This document shows positions 1 through 6,793 of a DNA stretch of 41,491 nt, one piece after another; positions within the stretch are counted from its first letter, which is position 1; the number at the start of each line of letters is the position of its first letter. The stretch comes from Methanobrevibacter sp. (GTDB lineage: Archaea > Methanobacteriota > Methanobacteria > Methanobacteriales > Methanobacteriaceae). Both the position numbers and the translations under genes were made by a program. The stretch is taken from contig JAILDN010000002.1 in NCBI GenBank assembly GCA_024689425.1, positions 1-41,491 of the forward strand, in the 5' to 3' direction. The notes beneath the pieces were generated by a model. The model searched no databases. It was not told where the DNA came from and saw nothing but the letters and a program-made list of their open reading frames with translations.

Positions 1-253
1 TACGATTTCCTTTTTTTCTTATTTTAACACAAATTACCAATAAGTTATCCGAATGAATTTAATTGAAATTTAAATTAATTTAAATGTCAAATATATGTTA
101 TAACTTATCAATTAAGTCTATTTTTTATTTTTAAGATATGACAAAAGTTTTTAATTAGTATGTGCAAATCTAATTAAAGATTGTTCGTTGTCAATAGAAT
201 AACAATAAAATAAAAATAGCATAATATTTACTTGTCAAATGATATAGATTAAC
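1..253. other. AT-rich intergenic region upstream of the HTH gene
   Basis: I see no coding signal here. TGTCAAAT occurs at 85-92 and 233-240, a related TTGTCAAT lies near 188-195, and a further TGTCAA overlaps the start of the regulator gene at 254. Such spaced repeats could be operator half-sites for the regulator itself, but in DNA this AT-rich the evidence is weak. Confidence 0.4.
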
Positions 254-535
254 ATGTCAACCGATACTAATAGCTCGACATATATCAAGGCATTGGGCTA
301 TGTCAAACGTACAAAAAATCGTCAACAAATCGTAAATATAATCGCTAATACAAGAAAGACACCTTCAGAAATCAAAGAAATAATGGATGTAGATTTCAGT
401 CTAGTTTCGAGAGCATTAAGGGATTTAAAAGACAGAGATATTGTCGTATGTGAAAATCCTGAAGACAGAATTGGGAGACTACATAAACTTACTGATCTTG
501 GATTACAAATTTATGAGGAATTGAACCAGGAGTAA
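254..535 (+). CDS. Small winged helix-turn-helix transcriptional regulator
   Basis: This 93-residue protein is almost entirely one winged-helix domain. Helices run from about residue 22 to 62, with a recognition-helix pattern DFSLVSRALRDLKDRDIV, followed by a wing (about 63-85) containing GRLHKLTDLG. That layout is typical of ArsR/MarR-like archaeal regulators that bind promoter DNA as dimers. No ligand domain or metal-binding cysteines are present, so the signal it senses cannot be told. No ribosome binding site precedes the ATG, so the message may be leaderless. It stands alone on the plus strand ahead of the repeat-flanked small-gene cassette and could control that cassette or itself; this is inference. 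Confidence 0.8.
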   Translation: MSTDTNSSTYIKALGYVKRTKNRQQIVNIIANTRKTPSEIKEIMDVDFSLVSRALRDLKDRDIVVCENPEDRIGRLHKLTDLGLQIYEELNQE

Positions 536-691
536 AAACTATTTTTTCAGTTAGCTGATGCTGACGCTTTATTTTCAGCTTTGTTAATAAATGGAAATAA
601 TGAGATAATTATCTGATAATAAAAACTAATTTTCAAAAGTAGTTTGGCCTGTGGAATAATGGATGTTAATGTGGATATAATTAATAGCTGG

Positions 692-830
692 TTTTTCCTT
701 TTCATTTAATGGAGTGACATTAACATTAACGGCAGTGATTTTGGATTTGAAATCTGATTTTCCACTGCGATATATATGAAAGGGTTTCAGAAATTAAGTT
801 TGAATAGGTAATGGCTGTTGTTAATGTTAA
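692..830. repeat. Long imperfect direct repeat, copy 1
   Basis: This segment matches 2056-2192 in the same orientation. The best-conserved part is 758-793 (TTTTCCACTG, then ATATATGAAAGGGTTTC), differing from copy 2 at only a few bases. The ends of this copy are inverted: TAACATTAACGGCAG at 721-735 can pair with CTGTTGTTAATGTTA at 815-829, and GAAA-GGG-TTTC inside the core forms a small hairpin present in both copies. It could be a MITE-like element, a structured RNA or one arm of an ancient duplication. It matches no RNA family I recognise. Confidence 0.7.
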
Positions 831-888
831 ATATTTATTTAAGGTCTTTAAAATTTTTTCGCGCCCCAAATTCAAACCGCTATATATA

Positions 889-912
889 TATATGCTTTGA
901 TAAAATTTCAAT
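889..912 (+). promoter_or_regulatory. 24-bp repeat upstream of the first cassette gene (copy 1)
   Basis: TATATGCTTTGATAAAATTT plus CAAT is identical to 1248-1271. It ends 22 bases before the ATG at 935; the other copy ends 25 bases before the ATG at 1297. This copy follows an alternating TA tract (881-890) that would serve as a TATA box. The matched position suggests a shared promoter or 5' leader signal for the two genes. Confidence 0.55.
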
Positions 913-934
913 TAAAGCAATAAAGAGTGATTTT

Positions 935-1201
935 ATGGGGTTATTTGATTTTTTTAAACCTAGTAAAGAAAAAGTATTGAAAGAAAGTGTGGATGAAATT
1001 GTGAGGATATATAGCCGTAACCCTCGTGGTTTTATAATGCGGTCTCCTGAATCTCAACCTTTACGTGATATTGGTCAAAAATTGGCTGACGCTGGTGGAA
1101 TGGAACTTATGTTACAAGCACATAGAATGGTCGTAATGCGTGGAGTTAATGGTAGAAATCTTGAAGCCTGTTGGGATGGTATTGGAGGTTGGGCAGGATA
1201 A
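935..1201 (+). CDS. Small conserved hypothetical protein with LE..WDGIG motif
   Basis: I chose the ATG at 935 because AAAGAGTGA lies just upstream and the protein then starts MGLFDFFKPSK, close to the MGLGDLFKSK start of the third cassette gene. An upstream TTG at 818 would translate the repeat element and is unlikely. The 88-residue product has a predicted helical middle (RDIGQKLADAGGMELMLQAH) and ends with LEACWDGIGGWAG. I recall similar Gly-Gly-Met and WDGIG endings in small bacterial proteins of unknown role, but I cannot name a family. No signal peptide, membrane segment or catalytic motif is visible. The two following small genes are on the same strand. Confidence 0.75.
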   Translation: MGLFDFFKPSKEKVLKESVDEIVRIYSRNPRGFIMRSPESQPLRDIGQKLADAGGMELMLQAHRMVVMRGVNGRNLEACWDGIGGWAG

Positions 1202-1247
1202 ATTTATATCTAATTTTTTTAAAATGATAATGTTAAATGTGTTGAAG

Positions 1248-1271
1248 TATATGCTTTGATAAAATTTCAAT
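1248..1271 (+). promoter_or_regulatory. 24-bp repeat upstream of the second cassette gene (copy 2)
   Basis: Identical over 24 bases to 889-912. It lies just ahead of the ribosome binding site (AGGATGTG) of the gene at 1297, at nearly the same distance from the start codon as copy 1. No copy precedes the third gene at 1515. Confidence 0.55.
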
Positions 1272-1296
1272 ACAGTAAATTATAGGATGTGTAATT

Positions 1297-1479
1297 ATGA
1301 TGGTTAGAGAATGCATGGACTGTGGGTACACAATTGGTGACCCTAATAGGAAATTGGATTCTTTTAAATATAATAGTTGGTGTCTAAAATGTGAGTCATC
1401 ATATATGACTTATAGAAAAGCTACAACATTAGAAGAAATTAAAATGAAATTACATTTAATGGACGTTTATAAAGGATGA
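1297..1479 (+). CDS. Small zinc-ribbon-like protein
   Basis: This 60-residue protein carries two CxxC pairs, C6/C9 (CMDC) and C29/C32 (CLKC), which would form a single zinc ribbon or knuckle. The last 20 residues (TTLEEIKMKLHLMDVYKG) look helical. A ribosome binding site AGGATGTG lies 8-12 bases before the ATG. It sits between two other small genes of unknown role, with its own copy of the 24-bp upstream repeat. A metal-binding protein or nucleic-acid-binding partner is possible, but no function can be assigned. Confidence 0.75.
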   Translation: MMVRECMDCGYTIGDPNRKLDSFKYNSWCLKCESSYMTYRKATTLEEIKMKLHLMDVYKG

Positions 1480-1514
1480 AATGACAAATTTAAAAACAAT
1501 TTGGAGATAATAAT

Positions 1515-1949
1515 ATGGGTCTTGGAGATTTATTCAAATCAAAACCAAAAAAACCGAACTATGAAAAAATGATAAAAAGTAGTGATTGGCGTGAAAGAAA
1601 GGAAGCCGCTGAAATGATTTCAGATGAAACTATTTTAAAAGAGGTTTATTTAAACGATGATGATCCTCGTGTTCGAGCAGCAGCAATTTTAAATCCTAAT
1701 TTGCAAGATGAAAAATTGTTTCAGCAAGCAGTTTTAAAAGGAAGAGAACAATTTATTGTAAATAAAATTGCTGAAGGACAAAATGCTGGTCTTCCAACGT
1801 TAGTTGAGGTAATGATACGTTGTAGAGATAAAAAATTCGTTGAACAAGTTTATGAAAATAATACATCTGGTGTTGGCCATGTCGCAGAAAAGATGTTAAA
1901 AGGTCAACGCATGTATATAGATGGTGAATACATCACCATAACTCTTTAA
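1515..1949 (+). CDS. HEAT-repeat-like protein
   Basis: The 144-residue product begins MGLGDLFKSK, resembling the first cassette gene, and continues with short paired helices. The section SSDWRERKEAAEMISDET followed by DDDPRVRAAAIL is a typical HEAT-type unit, with the aspartate-proline turn and arginine-valine-arginine pattern. HEAT proteins are usually protein-binding scaffolds. The start is supported by TTTGGAG 8-12 bases upstream. A perfect hairpin and T-run overlap its stop codon, so it is probably the last gene of the cassette. Its partner is unknown; the neighbouring small proteins are candidates. Confidence 0.75.
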   Translation: MGLGDLFKSKPKKPNYEKMIKSSDWRERKEAAEMISDETILKEVYLNDDDPRVRAAAILNPNLQDEKLFQQAVLKGREQFIVNKIAEGQNAGLPTLVEVMIRCRDKKFVEQVYENNTSGVGHVAEKMLKGQRMYIDGEYITITL

Positions 1950-1978
1950 GTGATTCATTTAATCACTTTTTCTATTTT
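1948..1978 (+). terminator. Hairpin plus T-run terminator of the small-gene cassette
   Basis: AAGTGATT (1948-1955) and AATCACTT (1961-1968) form a perfect 8-bp stem with a 5-base loop overlapping the stop codon, followed by TTTCTATTTTTTT. It resembles an intrinsic terminator; in archaea the T-run alone may be enough. Confidence 0.65.
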
Positions 1979-2055
1979 TTTATCCAAATTTTCTAAACAT
2001 CATCCTTATTTAAAACAAATATTCATTGGAATACTATTATTAAATTTATTACAAC

Positions 2056-2192
2056 TTTTTTTCTTTCATTTAATGATAGGACACTAACATTAACGGAAGC
2101 CCTTCCACAAATCAATTCAGTTTTCCACTGTGATATATATGAAAGGGTTTCGGAAAGTAACTTTTGAATAGCTGAAGGCCGATGTTAAGGTC
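2056..2192. repeat. Long imperfect direct repeat, copy 2
   Basis: Second copy of the repeat at 692-830, in the same orientation about 1.36 kb downstream, so the two copies bracket the three small genes. The core at 2121-2155 is nearly identical to 758-793. The ends are again inverted: TAACAT (2085-2090) with ATGTTA (2182-2187), and CGG (2093-2095) with CCG (2179-2181). The flanks have drifted more than the core. Confidence 0.7.
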
Positions 2193-2202
2193 AATCAGCT
2201 AA

Positions 2203-2430
2203 TTATGGAAATTCACTAGCTATTTCATGGTATTTCTCAGTAACAATAGCTACAAAGTCTTTAATATCTCCTTTAACCTCTAAAGTGTTAAAGTCTACTT
2301 CTTTGAGATAACCTACTTCATGTATCTCTTCAGGTTCATCTGTTTCTATGATGCTGTACCATCCCATTATCTTTATTGGTTTATCCTTTGGAAATTTTTT
2401 TAAATGCTCAATCATTTCGCCACAATTCAT
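2203..2430 (-). CDS. Small phage-like hypothetical protein
   Basis: The start at 2430 is chosen because GGTGAT lies just upstream on the minus strand; a longer reading frame from 2523 would overlap the endoisopeptidase gene. The 75-residue protein opens MNCGEMIEHLKKFPKDKPIKI, a pattern (basic and acidic helix, then P-x-D and a hydrophobic strand) common in small uncharacterised phage proteins that start with M-x-x-G-E-L-I-x-x-L. The rest is acidic and probably beta-rich. Its start lies 10 bases after the stop of the endoisopeptidase gene on the same strand, so the two are probably co-transcribed. A viral origin is inferred from this neighbour and the N-terminal pattern. Confidence 0.65.
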   Translation of the reverse strand: MNCGEMIEHLKKFPKDKPIKIMGWYSIIETDEPEEIHEVGYLKEVDFNTLEVKGDIKDFVAIVTEKYHEIASEFP

Positions 2431-2440
2431 ATTATCACCG

Positions 2441-3250
2441 TTAACTACTATATAAATCACTAAATATCCAGCTTGGATCGTATGCAATGAGGTATCCATC
2501 TTCACACCAGAGAGATTTAACATTACCTGAAGTTGTATCTGCTACTGCAGCAGGGTCACGGTTGATCCAGTTTCCGGATGTATGTTTGGAATGTCTCAGC
2601 CTTAATCTGATATGGCCAGTACCACTTACACGACATTTGACGTGGACAAATTGCACATCATAACCTAATGATTTTGCTATACGATAATAAACTTGTCCCC
2701 AATCCACACAATTGGAACCAGTGCCTTTACTTGCATCATTAATTGTTTTCTTATCTGTTTTTTGAGAATCAAAATACTTGGAATATAATTTCTTATTTGC
2801 TATAATAGCTAAGGCCTCATCTATAGTGTTTCCTTTATAATTGAAGGTTTTGATGAATAGCTTCATTGTCGAATCGTTATAGTCCGGTAATGTTGATTTC
2901 CTATATACTATGGCAGGATATCTTCCATTAGCTTTAATGAATGCTTCTGTCCTTATGGCCATGTCAACATATTCAGCTTTGTCTATTTGAAGGCCGTTCT
3001 TTAATGTTACATAGTTTGGAAGGAAGTCTAAAGACTTGTTATCTTTAATAGCTGCCATTGTGTACATACAAACTAGCTTATCATCGCCTAATTTTTTCGC
3101 GCGCTTTTCTACGTCTTTACAACTACCTTTTAATTTGAGTATTTGGTAGTAATCCCGTTTCTTATATTTCTTTTTGTTCTGGAGCAGCCAGTAGGCAATT
3201 GAGTTCATGCCTTGACAAAAGCTTGTCCAGGTTATACTATTACTTGACAT
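2441..3250 (-). CDS. Pseudomurein endoisopeptidase (PeiW/PeiP/PeiR-like lysis enzyme)
   Basis: The C-terminal half is a transglutaminase-fold cysteine peptidase. From the ATG at 3250 the presumed triad is C181 in GSNCVDWGQ, H213 in SGTGHIRLRLR and D232 in NRDP. Spacing and context resemble PeiW and PeiP of Methanothermobacter viruses and PeiR of a Methanobrevibacter provirus, which cut the peptide cross-links of pseudomurein. The middle holds segments like pseudomurein-binding repeats (TEAFIKANGRYPAIV). At 269 residues its length fits the family. Upstream in-frame starts exist at 3271 (ATG) and 3295 (TTG), but a TATA-like ATATATAAAAAT at 3281-3292 favours a leaderless start at 3250. No other provirus gene is intact nearby, so it is either a provirus remnant or a domesticated autolysin. 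Confidence 0.85.
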   Translation of the reverse strand: MSSNSITWTSFCQGMNSIAYWLLQNKKKYKKRDYYQILKLKGSCKDVEKRAKKLGDDKLVCMYTMAAIKDNKSLDFLPNYVTLKNGLQIDKAEYVDMAIRTEAFIKANGRYPAIVYRKSTLPDYNDSTMKLFIKTFNYKGNTIDEALAIIANKKLYSKYFDSQKTDKKTINDASKGTGSNCVDWGQVYYRIAKSLGYDVQFVHVKCRVSGTGHIRLRLRHSKHTSGNWINRDPAAVADTTSGNVKSLWCEDGYLIAYDPSWIFSDLYSS

Positions 3251-3391
3251 ATTATATGATTTATATATCATAGTATTATAATTTTTATATATCAAGGATA
3301 TTGTTTTTCATTGTGTGTGTCATACATTATTTTATTATGATAATTCTTATCTGATGTATTAGTTATGGTATATAATTTTTTGAATACAGGT

Positions 3392-3431
3392 GTTGCAATT
3401 CCTGTTGCAACTATTGCAATTTTGTTGCAAC
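3392..3431. promoter_or_regulatory. Array of four TTGCAA boxes (probable operator)
   Basis: TTGCAA, itself a palindrome, occurs at 3393-3398, 3405-3410, 3414-3419 and 3425-3430, with starts 12, 9 and 11 bases apart, close to one DNA turn. The second and fourth extend to GTTGCAAC and are 20 bases apart. The array lies in the divergent region between the endoisopeptidase and the coiled-coil membrane protein, about 30-70 bases ahead of the latter's TATA box. Confidence 0.55.
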
Positions 3432-3460
3432 ACTGAATATTTTTTGTTTTAATTAAAAAA

Positions 3461-3469
3461 TTTATATAT
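3461..3469 (+). promoter_or_regulatory. TATA box of the coiled-coil membrane protein gene
   Basis: TTTATATAT preceded by an A-rich stretch fits an archaeal TATA/BRE pair. A start site about 25 bases downstream leaves a leader of about 25-30 bases that contains the ribosome binding site GAGGT (3506-3510) for the ATG at 3515. Confidence 0.5.
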
Positions 3470-3514
3470 TAAAATTAATAAAACAATTAATACTTAACTT
3501 ATATTGAGGTAATT

Positions 3515-3934
3515 ATGAGAAAATCAAGATTAAGCTTATTCAAATCTACTTCTATGATGATTTCTGTTGTTGGGATTATCATGATTATTTCCACAATCAT
3601 TGTTGTAGCTTATGTTGGATTCAGCATTGTTAATGAATCAATTACTGATGGTATTTCTTCTGGAAATCAATATGATCAGTTAGCAGAGCTTAAATCACAA
3701 TATTCTGAATTGGAAGGTAAGTTCGAATCAATCAAATCTACCTATTATGAAGGCGGTCCTTCATCCATTGAAAAGTATAATAATGCAAAATTACAATTAA
3801 CTAAGGCAAAATCTGCAATCGATAATGTCCAATCTGCTTTGGAGGCGGGTAAGCCATCAAATGAAGTAGATAGTAGAATTGAATTTGCTAAAGAAAAATT
3901 ACAAGCTGCTCGTGTAGCGTATGAAAATCTATAA
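3515..3934 (+). CDS. Membrane-anchored coiled-coil protein
   Basis: This 139-residue protein has a short basic N-terminus (MRKSRLSLFK), one hydrophobic segment at about residues 14-38, then a charged helical region. Two helices (about 52-78 and 86-135) with heptad-like leucine, isoleucine and alanine spacing suggest a coiled coil or helical hairpin. With the positive N-terminus inside, the coil should lie outside the membrane; an uncleaved signal anchor is likely. No family was recognised. The start is set by GAGGT four bases upstream of the ATG. The TTGCAA box array upstream suggests specific regulation. It converges on rlmE with a T-rich gap of 13 bases. Confidence 0.75.
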   Translation: MRKSRLSLFKSTSMMISVVGIIMIISTIIVVAYVGFSIVNESITDGISSGNQYDQLAELKSQYSELEGKFESIKSTYYEGGPSSIEKYNNAKLQLTKAKSAIDNVQSALEAGKPSNEVDSRIEFAKEKLQAARVAYENL

Positions 3935-3947
3935 TAATTTTTCTTTT

Positions 3948-4568
3948 TCATTTTTTTATTCTGTGTTTAAATCCTAAACCAACAACATACATTTCAGAAC
4001 TTTTTTTACGGGAAGATGGGGGTTTAGTTGTTTTTACCTGTCTAAATTTCTTTTTAAGTCCATCTAACATTTCTTTATATTCTGGGCCTTGGAATACTTT
4101 CATAACTAGATTGCCCTTTTGTTCTAAAATATTATCCGCTATTCCAATTACTGAGTTTGTCAAATCTATTGACCTGAGTTGATCTAAGTTTTTAATTCCA
4201 CATAATTCTGGTGATGCATCACTCATCACGACTTTTGCTTTTCCACCGATTACGCGAATGATTTTATCTTGCACTTCTTGTGTTGTAAAATCTCCTTTTA
4301 TTCTATAGTAATTTTCATCAGGAAGTGCCCTTATCCTATTTAAATCAACGCCTACGACAATACCTTCTTCTCCAACTTTTTCCAGGGCTACTTGGGACCA
4401 ACCGCCAGGTGCAGCTCCTAAATCAACTACAGTATTGTCTTTTTTGATTATTTTGTATTTTTTATCTAATTGTTTAAGTTTATAAGAAGCTCTTGAACGA
4501 TATTCTTCCGCTTTAGCTCTTTTATAATAAGGGTCTTTTTTTCTTTCCATTTGCCATCTGCTACCCAT
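3948..4568 (-). CDS. rlmE: 23S rRNA 2'-O-ribose methyltransferase RlmE (FtsJ/RrmJ family)
   Basis: The enzyme transfers methyl from S-adenosylmethionine to a ribose 2'-hydroxyl, in the family's bacterial model at U2552 of 23S rRNA. From the ATG at 4568 the 206-residue protein shows the SAM motif [11 protein letters not shown] (47-57) and the full K-D-K-E tetrad: K30 (SYKL), D117 (MSDAS), K157 (VMKVF) and E192 (SSEMY). The start is chosen for GAGGGATTAAA directly upstream; a longer frame to 4622 would overlap the phosphodiesterase gene. It starts one base after the stop of that gene, so the two form an operon. It has no C-terminal TRAM domain, which some archaeal homologues carry. Confidence 0.92.
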   Translation of the reverse strand: MGSRWQMERKKDPYYKRAKAEEYRSRASYKLKQLDKKYKIIKKDNTVVDLGAAPGGWSQVALEKVGEEGIVVGVDLNRIRALPDENYYRIKGDFTTQEVQDKIIRVIGGKAKVVMSDASPELCGIKNLDQLRSIDLTNSVIGIADNILEQKGNLVMKVFQGPEYKEMLDGLKKKFRQVKTTKPPSSRKKSSEMYVVGLGFKHRIKK

Positions 4569-4569
4569 T

Positions 4570-5100
4570 TTAATCCCTCGGATATTGGTTAAAATCAAGT
4601 GCACTACATACTGGTGCTCCAATTTTAATTATTTCTACATCAACATTTTTATCGTTAACTTCAAGCAACATAACAGTTCTGTCAGCTAGTCTTGGAACAA
4701 TTGGGCTACCTGGATTTAATAATAAAACATCTTCTACTTGTTCTATTTTTGGTTGGTGGGAATGTCCTGAAACTAAAATGTTCACGTCTAACTGTCTTGC
4801 TAGATATAATAACTGTTGAGTGTCCCCCCTAGGGTAGACTTCGCCATGAACCACTCCAATTTTTACTCCTTCAGCTTCAATGGTTTTTGCATTAGGCAAT
4901 TTCAATCCCGCTACCCTATCCATATTTCCTTGAATTGCAATTACTGGAGCAATATCTTCTAATTCATCAATAACTCTCGTTGTAGTTAAGTCTCCAGCGT
5001 GTATTATTAAATCCACATCTTTAAATGATGTCAATACCTTTTCAGGGAGTACTCTAGCTCTATCTGGGATATGTGTGTCTGAAATTAATCCGATTAGCAT
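4570..5100 (-). CDS. YfcE/MJ0936-like metallophosphodiesterase
   Basis: The 176-residue protein has all blocks of the small calcineurin-like phosphoesterases: SDTHIPD (D8, H10), HAGD, GNMD, VVHGE and SGHSH. These ligate two divalent metals. YfcE and MJ0936 hydrolyse phosphodiesters such as bis-p-nitrophenyl phosphate in vitro; the natural substrate is uncertain. The length is typical and there is no extra domain. GAGG lies about 8 bases before the ATG. It is the first gene of an operon with rlmE and diverges from purP. A role in RNA or nucleotide turnover is possible given the neighbour, but this is inference. Confidence 0.9.
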   Translation of the reverse strand: MLIGLISDTHIPDRARVLPEKVLTSFKDVDLIIHAGDLTTTRVIDELEDIAPVIAIQGNMDRVAGLKLPNAKTIEAEGVKIGVVHGEVYPRGDTQQLLYLARQLDVNILVSGHSHQPKIEQVEDVLLLNPGSPIVPRLADRTVMLLEVNDKNVDVEIIKIGAPVCSALDFNQYPRD

Positions 5101-5212
5101 ATTTTTTTCCTCAATAATATTTTGGTAATCATTATTTTTAAATTTTCAAATAAAAACAGTTATTAATTTATAATTATATAAATAGTATTATAATCTTCGA
5201 GGATTGATAATT

Positions 5213-6304
5213 ATGGGAGAAGTAAAAAAGGAAGATATTTTGGAGATTTTAAGTAAGTATGACAAGGATGAAATAACCCTTGCTACCCTTGGAAGCCACA
5301 CTTCTTTGCATATCTTGCAAGGTGCAAAAGAAGAAGGCTTTAGAACAGCTATCGTATGTGAAAAAGGAAGAGAAGTTCCATATCAAAGATTTAACGTCGC
5401 CGATGAATACATTATTGTCGACGAATTTAAAGATATTGTTAATGAAGACGTTCAACAACAATTGAGAGATATGAATGCTATTGTAGTCCCACATGGTTCC
5501 TTTGTAGCATATGCTGGTTTAGATAACGTTGAAGATAAATTCAACGTACCTATGTTTGGTAATAGGGATGTTTTAAGATGGGAAGCTGAAAGAGATAAAG
5601 AAAGAGCATTACTTGTTGAAGGTAATGTCCGTATTCCTTATAAATATGATGACCCTTCCCAAATCGATAGGCCAGTAATGGTCAAATTCCCTGGGGCAAG
5701 AGGTGGAAGAGGTTACTTTGTAGCTTCATCTCCTGAAGAATTTGATTCTAAAATTGATGCAATGAAAAACCGTGGATGGTTAGACGATTCTGATGTGGCT
5801 GCAGCACACATTGAAGAATACGTATCTGGTTGTAATTACTGTATCCACTATTTCTACTCTGCTTTAGATGATAAAGTTGAATTAATGGGTATGGATACAA
5901 GATATGAATCTAGTATTGACGGTTTTGTAAGAATGCCTGCTAAAGATCAATTAGATATTGATTTAAGCCCTTCATATGTTGTAACAGGTAACCACCCTGC
6001 TGTAATTAGAGAATCATTACTTCCACAAGTATTTGATATTGCTGATAAATTAACAGAAAGTGCTAAAAAATTAGTTGCACCTGGATTAAACGGTCCATTC
6101 TGTATGCAAACATTAGTAAATGATAATTTGGAAGTAATCTGTTTTGAAATTAGTGCAAGAACTGATGGTGGAACTAACACATTTATGGACGGATCTCCTT
6201 ACTCCTACTTAACTTATGGTAAACCAATGAGTATGGGTAGAAGAGTAGCTTTAGAAATTAAAAATGCTATTGAAAGAGACGAATTAGAAAAAATAATAAC
6301 ATAA
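5213..6304 (+). CDS. purP: Formate-dependent FAICAR synthetase PurP (purine synthesis)
   Basis: This ATP-grasp enzyme makes 5-formaminoimidazole-4-carboxamide ribotide from AICAR, formate and ATP, the archaeal substitute for the folate-dependent PurH transformylase step. The 363-residue product matches the usual PurP length, with the N-terminal [18 protein letters not shown], the ATP-grasp [14 protein letters not shown] (around 157-170), and a C-terminal [13 protein letters not shown] block with metal-binding acid residues. The ATG at 5213 follows CGAGGATTG; a TTG at 5204 is in frame but overlaps the ribosome binding site. It is a single gene ending in a perfect hairpin terminator. Confidence 0.95.
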   Translation: MGEVKKEDILEILSKYDKDEITLATLGSHTSLHILQGAKEEGFRTAIVCEKGREVPYQRFNVADEYIIVDEFKDIVNEDVQQQLRDMNAIVVPHGSFVAYAGLDNVEDKFNVPMFGNRDVLRWEAERDKERALLVEGNVRIPYKYDDPSQIDRPVMVKFPGARGGRGYFVASSPEEFDSKIDAMKNRGWLDDSDVAAAHIEEYVSGCNYCIHYFYSALDDKVELMGMDTRYESSIDGFVRMPAKDQLDIDLSPSYVVTGNHPAVIRESLLPQVFDIADKLTESAKKLVAPGLNGPFCMQTLVNDNLEVICFEISARTDGGTNTFMDGSPYSYLTYGKPMSMGRRVALEIKNAIERDELEKIIT

Positions 6305-6335
6305 TTTTGTTATTATTTTTTATTTTTTTTATTTT
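6289..6335 (+). terminator. Perfect hairpin plus T-run terminator of purP
   Basis: AAAAATAATAAC (6289-6300) and GTTATTATTTTT (6309-6320) form a perfect 12-bp stem with an 8-base loop, overlapping the last codons and stop of purP. It is followed by TATTTTTTTTATTTT. It resembles a bacterial intrinsic terminator but the stem is nearly all A-T, so the T-run may do most of the work. Confidence 0.65.
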
Positions 6336-6346
6336 AATCTAAAAAA

Positions 6347-6781
6347 CTAGTTTTTTGGTATATTTTTTGTAGTGCTTTTTTGTTTTTTATTTTTATTCTT
6401 GCCGCTTTTTTGTTGTTTTTTGTATTCAATTTTTGCTTTTTCACGGCTTTGTTTAATCCATGCACCGACAACACCAATTACCATTCCAACAAGAATAATG
6501 CTTAGAGACATTATTAAGATTCCTAAATCGGTTATGTAAAAACCGCTCATTTCACCTAAGGTTCCTTGCAATAGTAAAATTATAATTGGTGTTGATGCTA
6601 TTGCTCCAAGAATGGCACCATATTTAAGGTTTTTTGCTTCATATCCAACATACAATAATCCAATTGCTGTAAATCCATATAACAAATCATAACCTTTGGA
6701 TGCGAAAATAACTATTGCGGCTGAAATGGCTGCTCCAACAATTAATGATTTCCAGTTAATATCAGTTCTTATTTTTGGCAT
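6347..6781 (-). CDS. Small integral membrane protein with a basic C-terminal tail
   Basis: The 144-residue protein has about four hydrophobic segments (roughly 13-30, 32-46, 53-72 and 83-108). The cytoplasmic tail (about 112-144) is made almost entirely of lysine, asparagine, glutamine and serine. Such tails may bind membrane lipids or nucleic acid, but no function is known. AAGGAGATC just upstream sets the start. It follows the next membrane protein gene with a 12-base gap on the same strand, and both resemble the small glycine-rich DUF5518-type proteins common in archaea. That family assignment is from memory and weaker for this one. Confidence 0.7.
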   Translation of the reverse strand: MPKIRTDINWKSLIVGAAISAAIVIFASKGYDLLYGFTAIGLLYVGYEAKNLKYGAILGAIASTPIIILLLQGTLGEMSGFYITDLGILIMSLSIILVGMVIGVVGAWIKQSREKAKIEYKKQQKSGKNKNKKQKSTTKNIPKN

Positions 6782-6793
6782 TCTATGATCTCC

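Larger units (their letters stand above)
536..934. other. 400-bp gene-free stretch holding the first copy of a repeat element
   Basis: No convincing gene lies between the regulator and the first cassette gene. The stretch contains a short inverted repeat AGCTGA/TCAGCT (553-558 and 575-580), a 12-bp palindrome AGATAATTATCT (603-614), the first copy of the long repeat (about 692-830) and the 24-bp promoter-proximal repeat (889-912). A minus-strand reading frame through 726-911 looks like chance because it lies inside the repeat and has no recognisable features. Confidence 0.6.

Noticed and set aside
603-614. 12-bp palindrome AGATAATTATCT as an operator
   Set aside because: Palindromes of A and T are expected often in DNA this AT-rich, and no promoter or gene start is adjacent.
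726-911. Minus-strand open frame of 61 codons inside the first long repeat copy
   Set aside because: It lies within the repeat, has a low-information sequence and no ribosome binding site, and the second repeat copy does not hold a matching intact frame.
818-934. TTG start at 818 for the first cassette gene
   Set aside because: It would make the repeat element coding; the ATG at 935 has a ribosome binding site and gives an N-terminus shared with the third cassette gene.
3392-3431. Possible CRISPR-like array
   Set aside because: The repeat unit is only 6-8 bases at 9-12-base spacing, far too short for CRISPR; an operator fits better.
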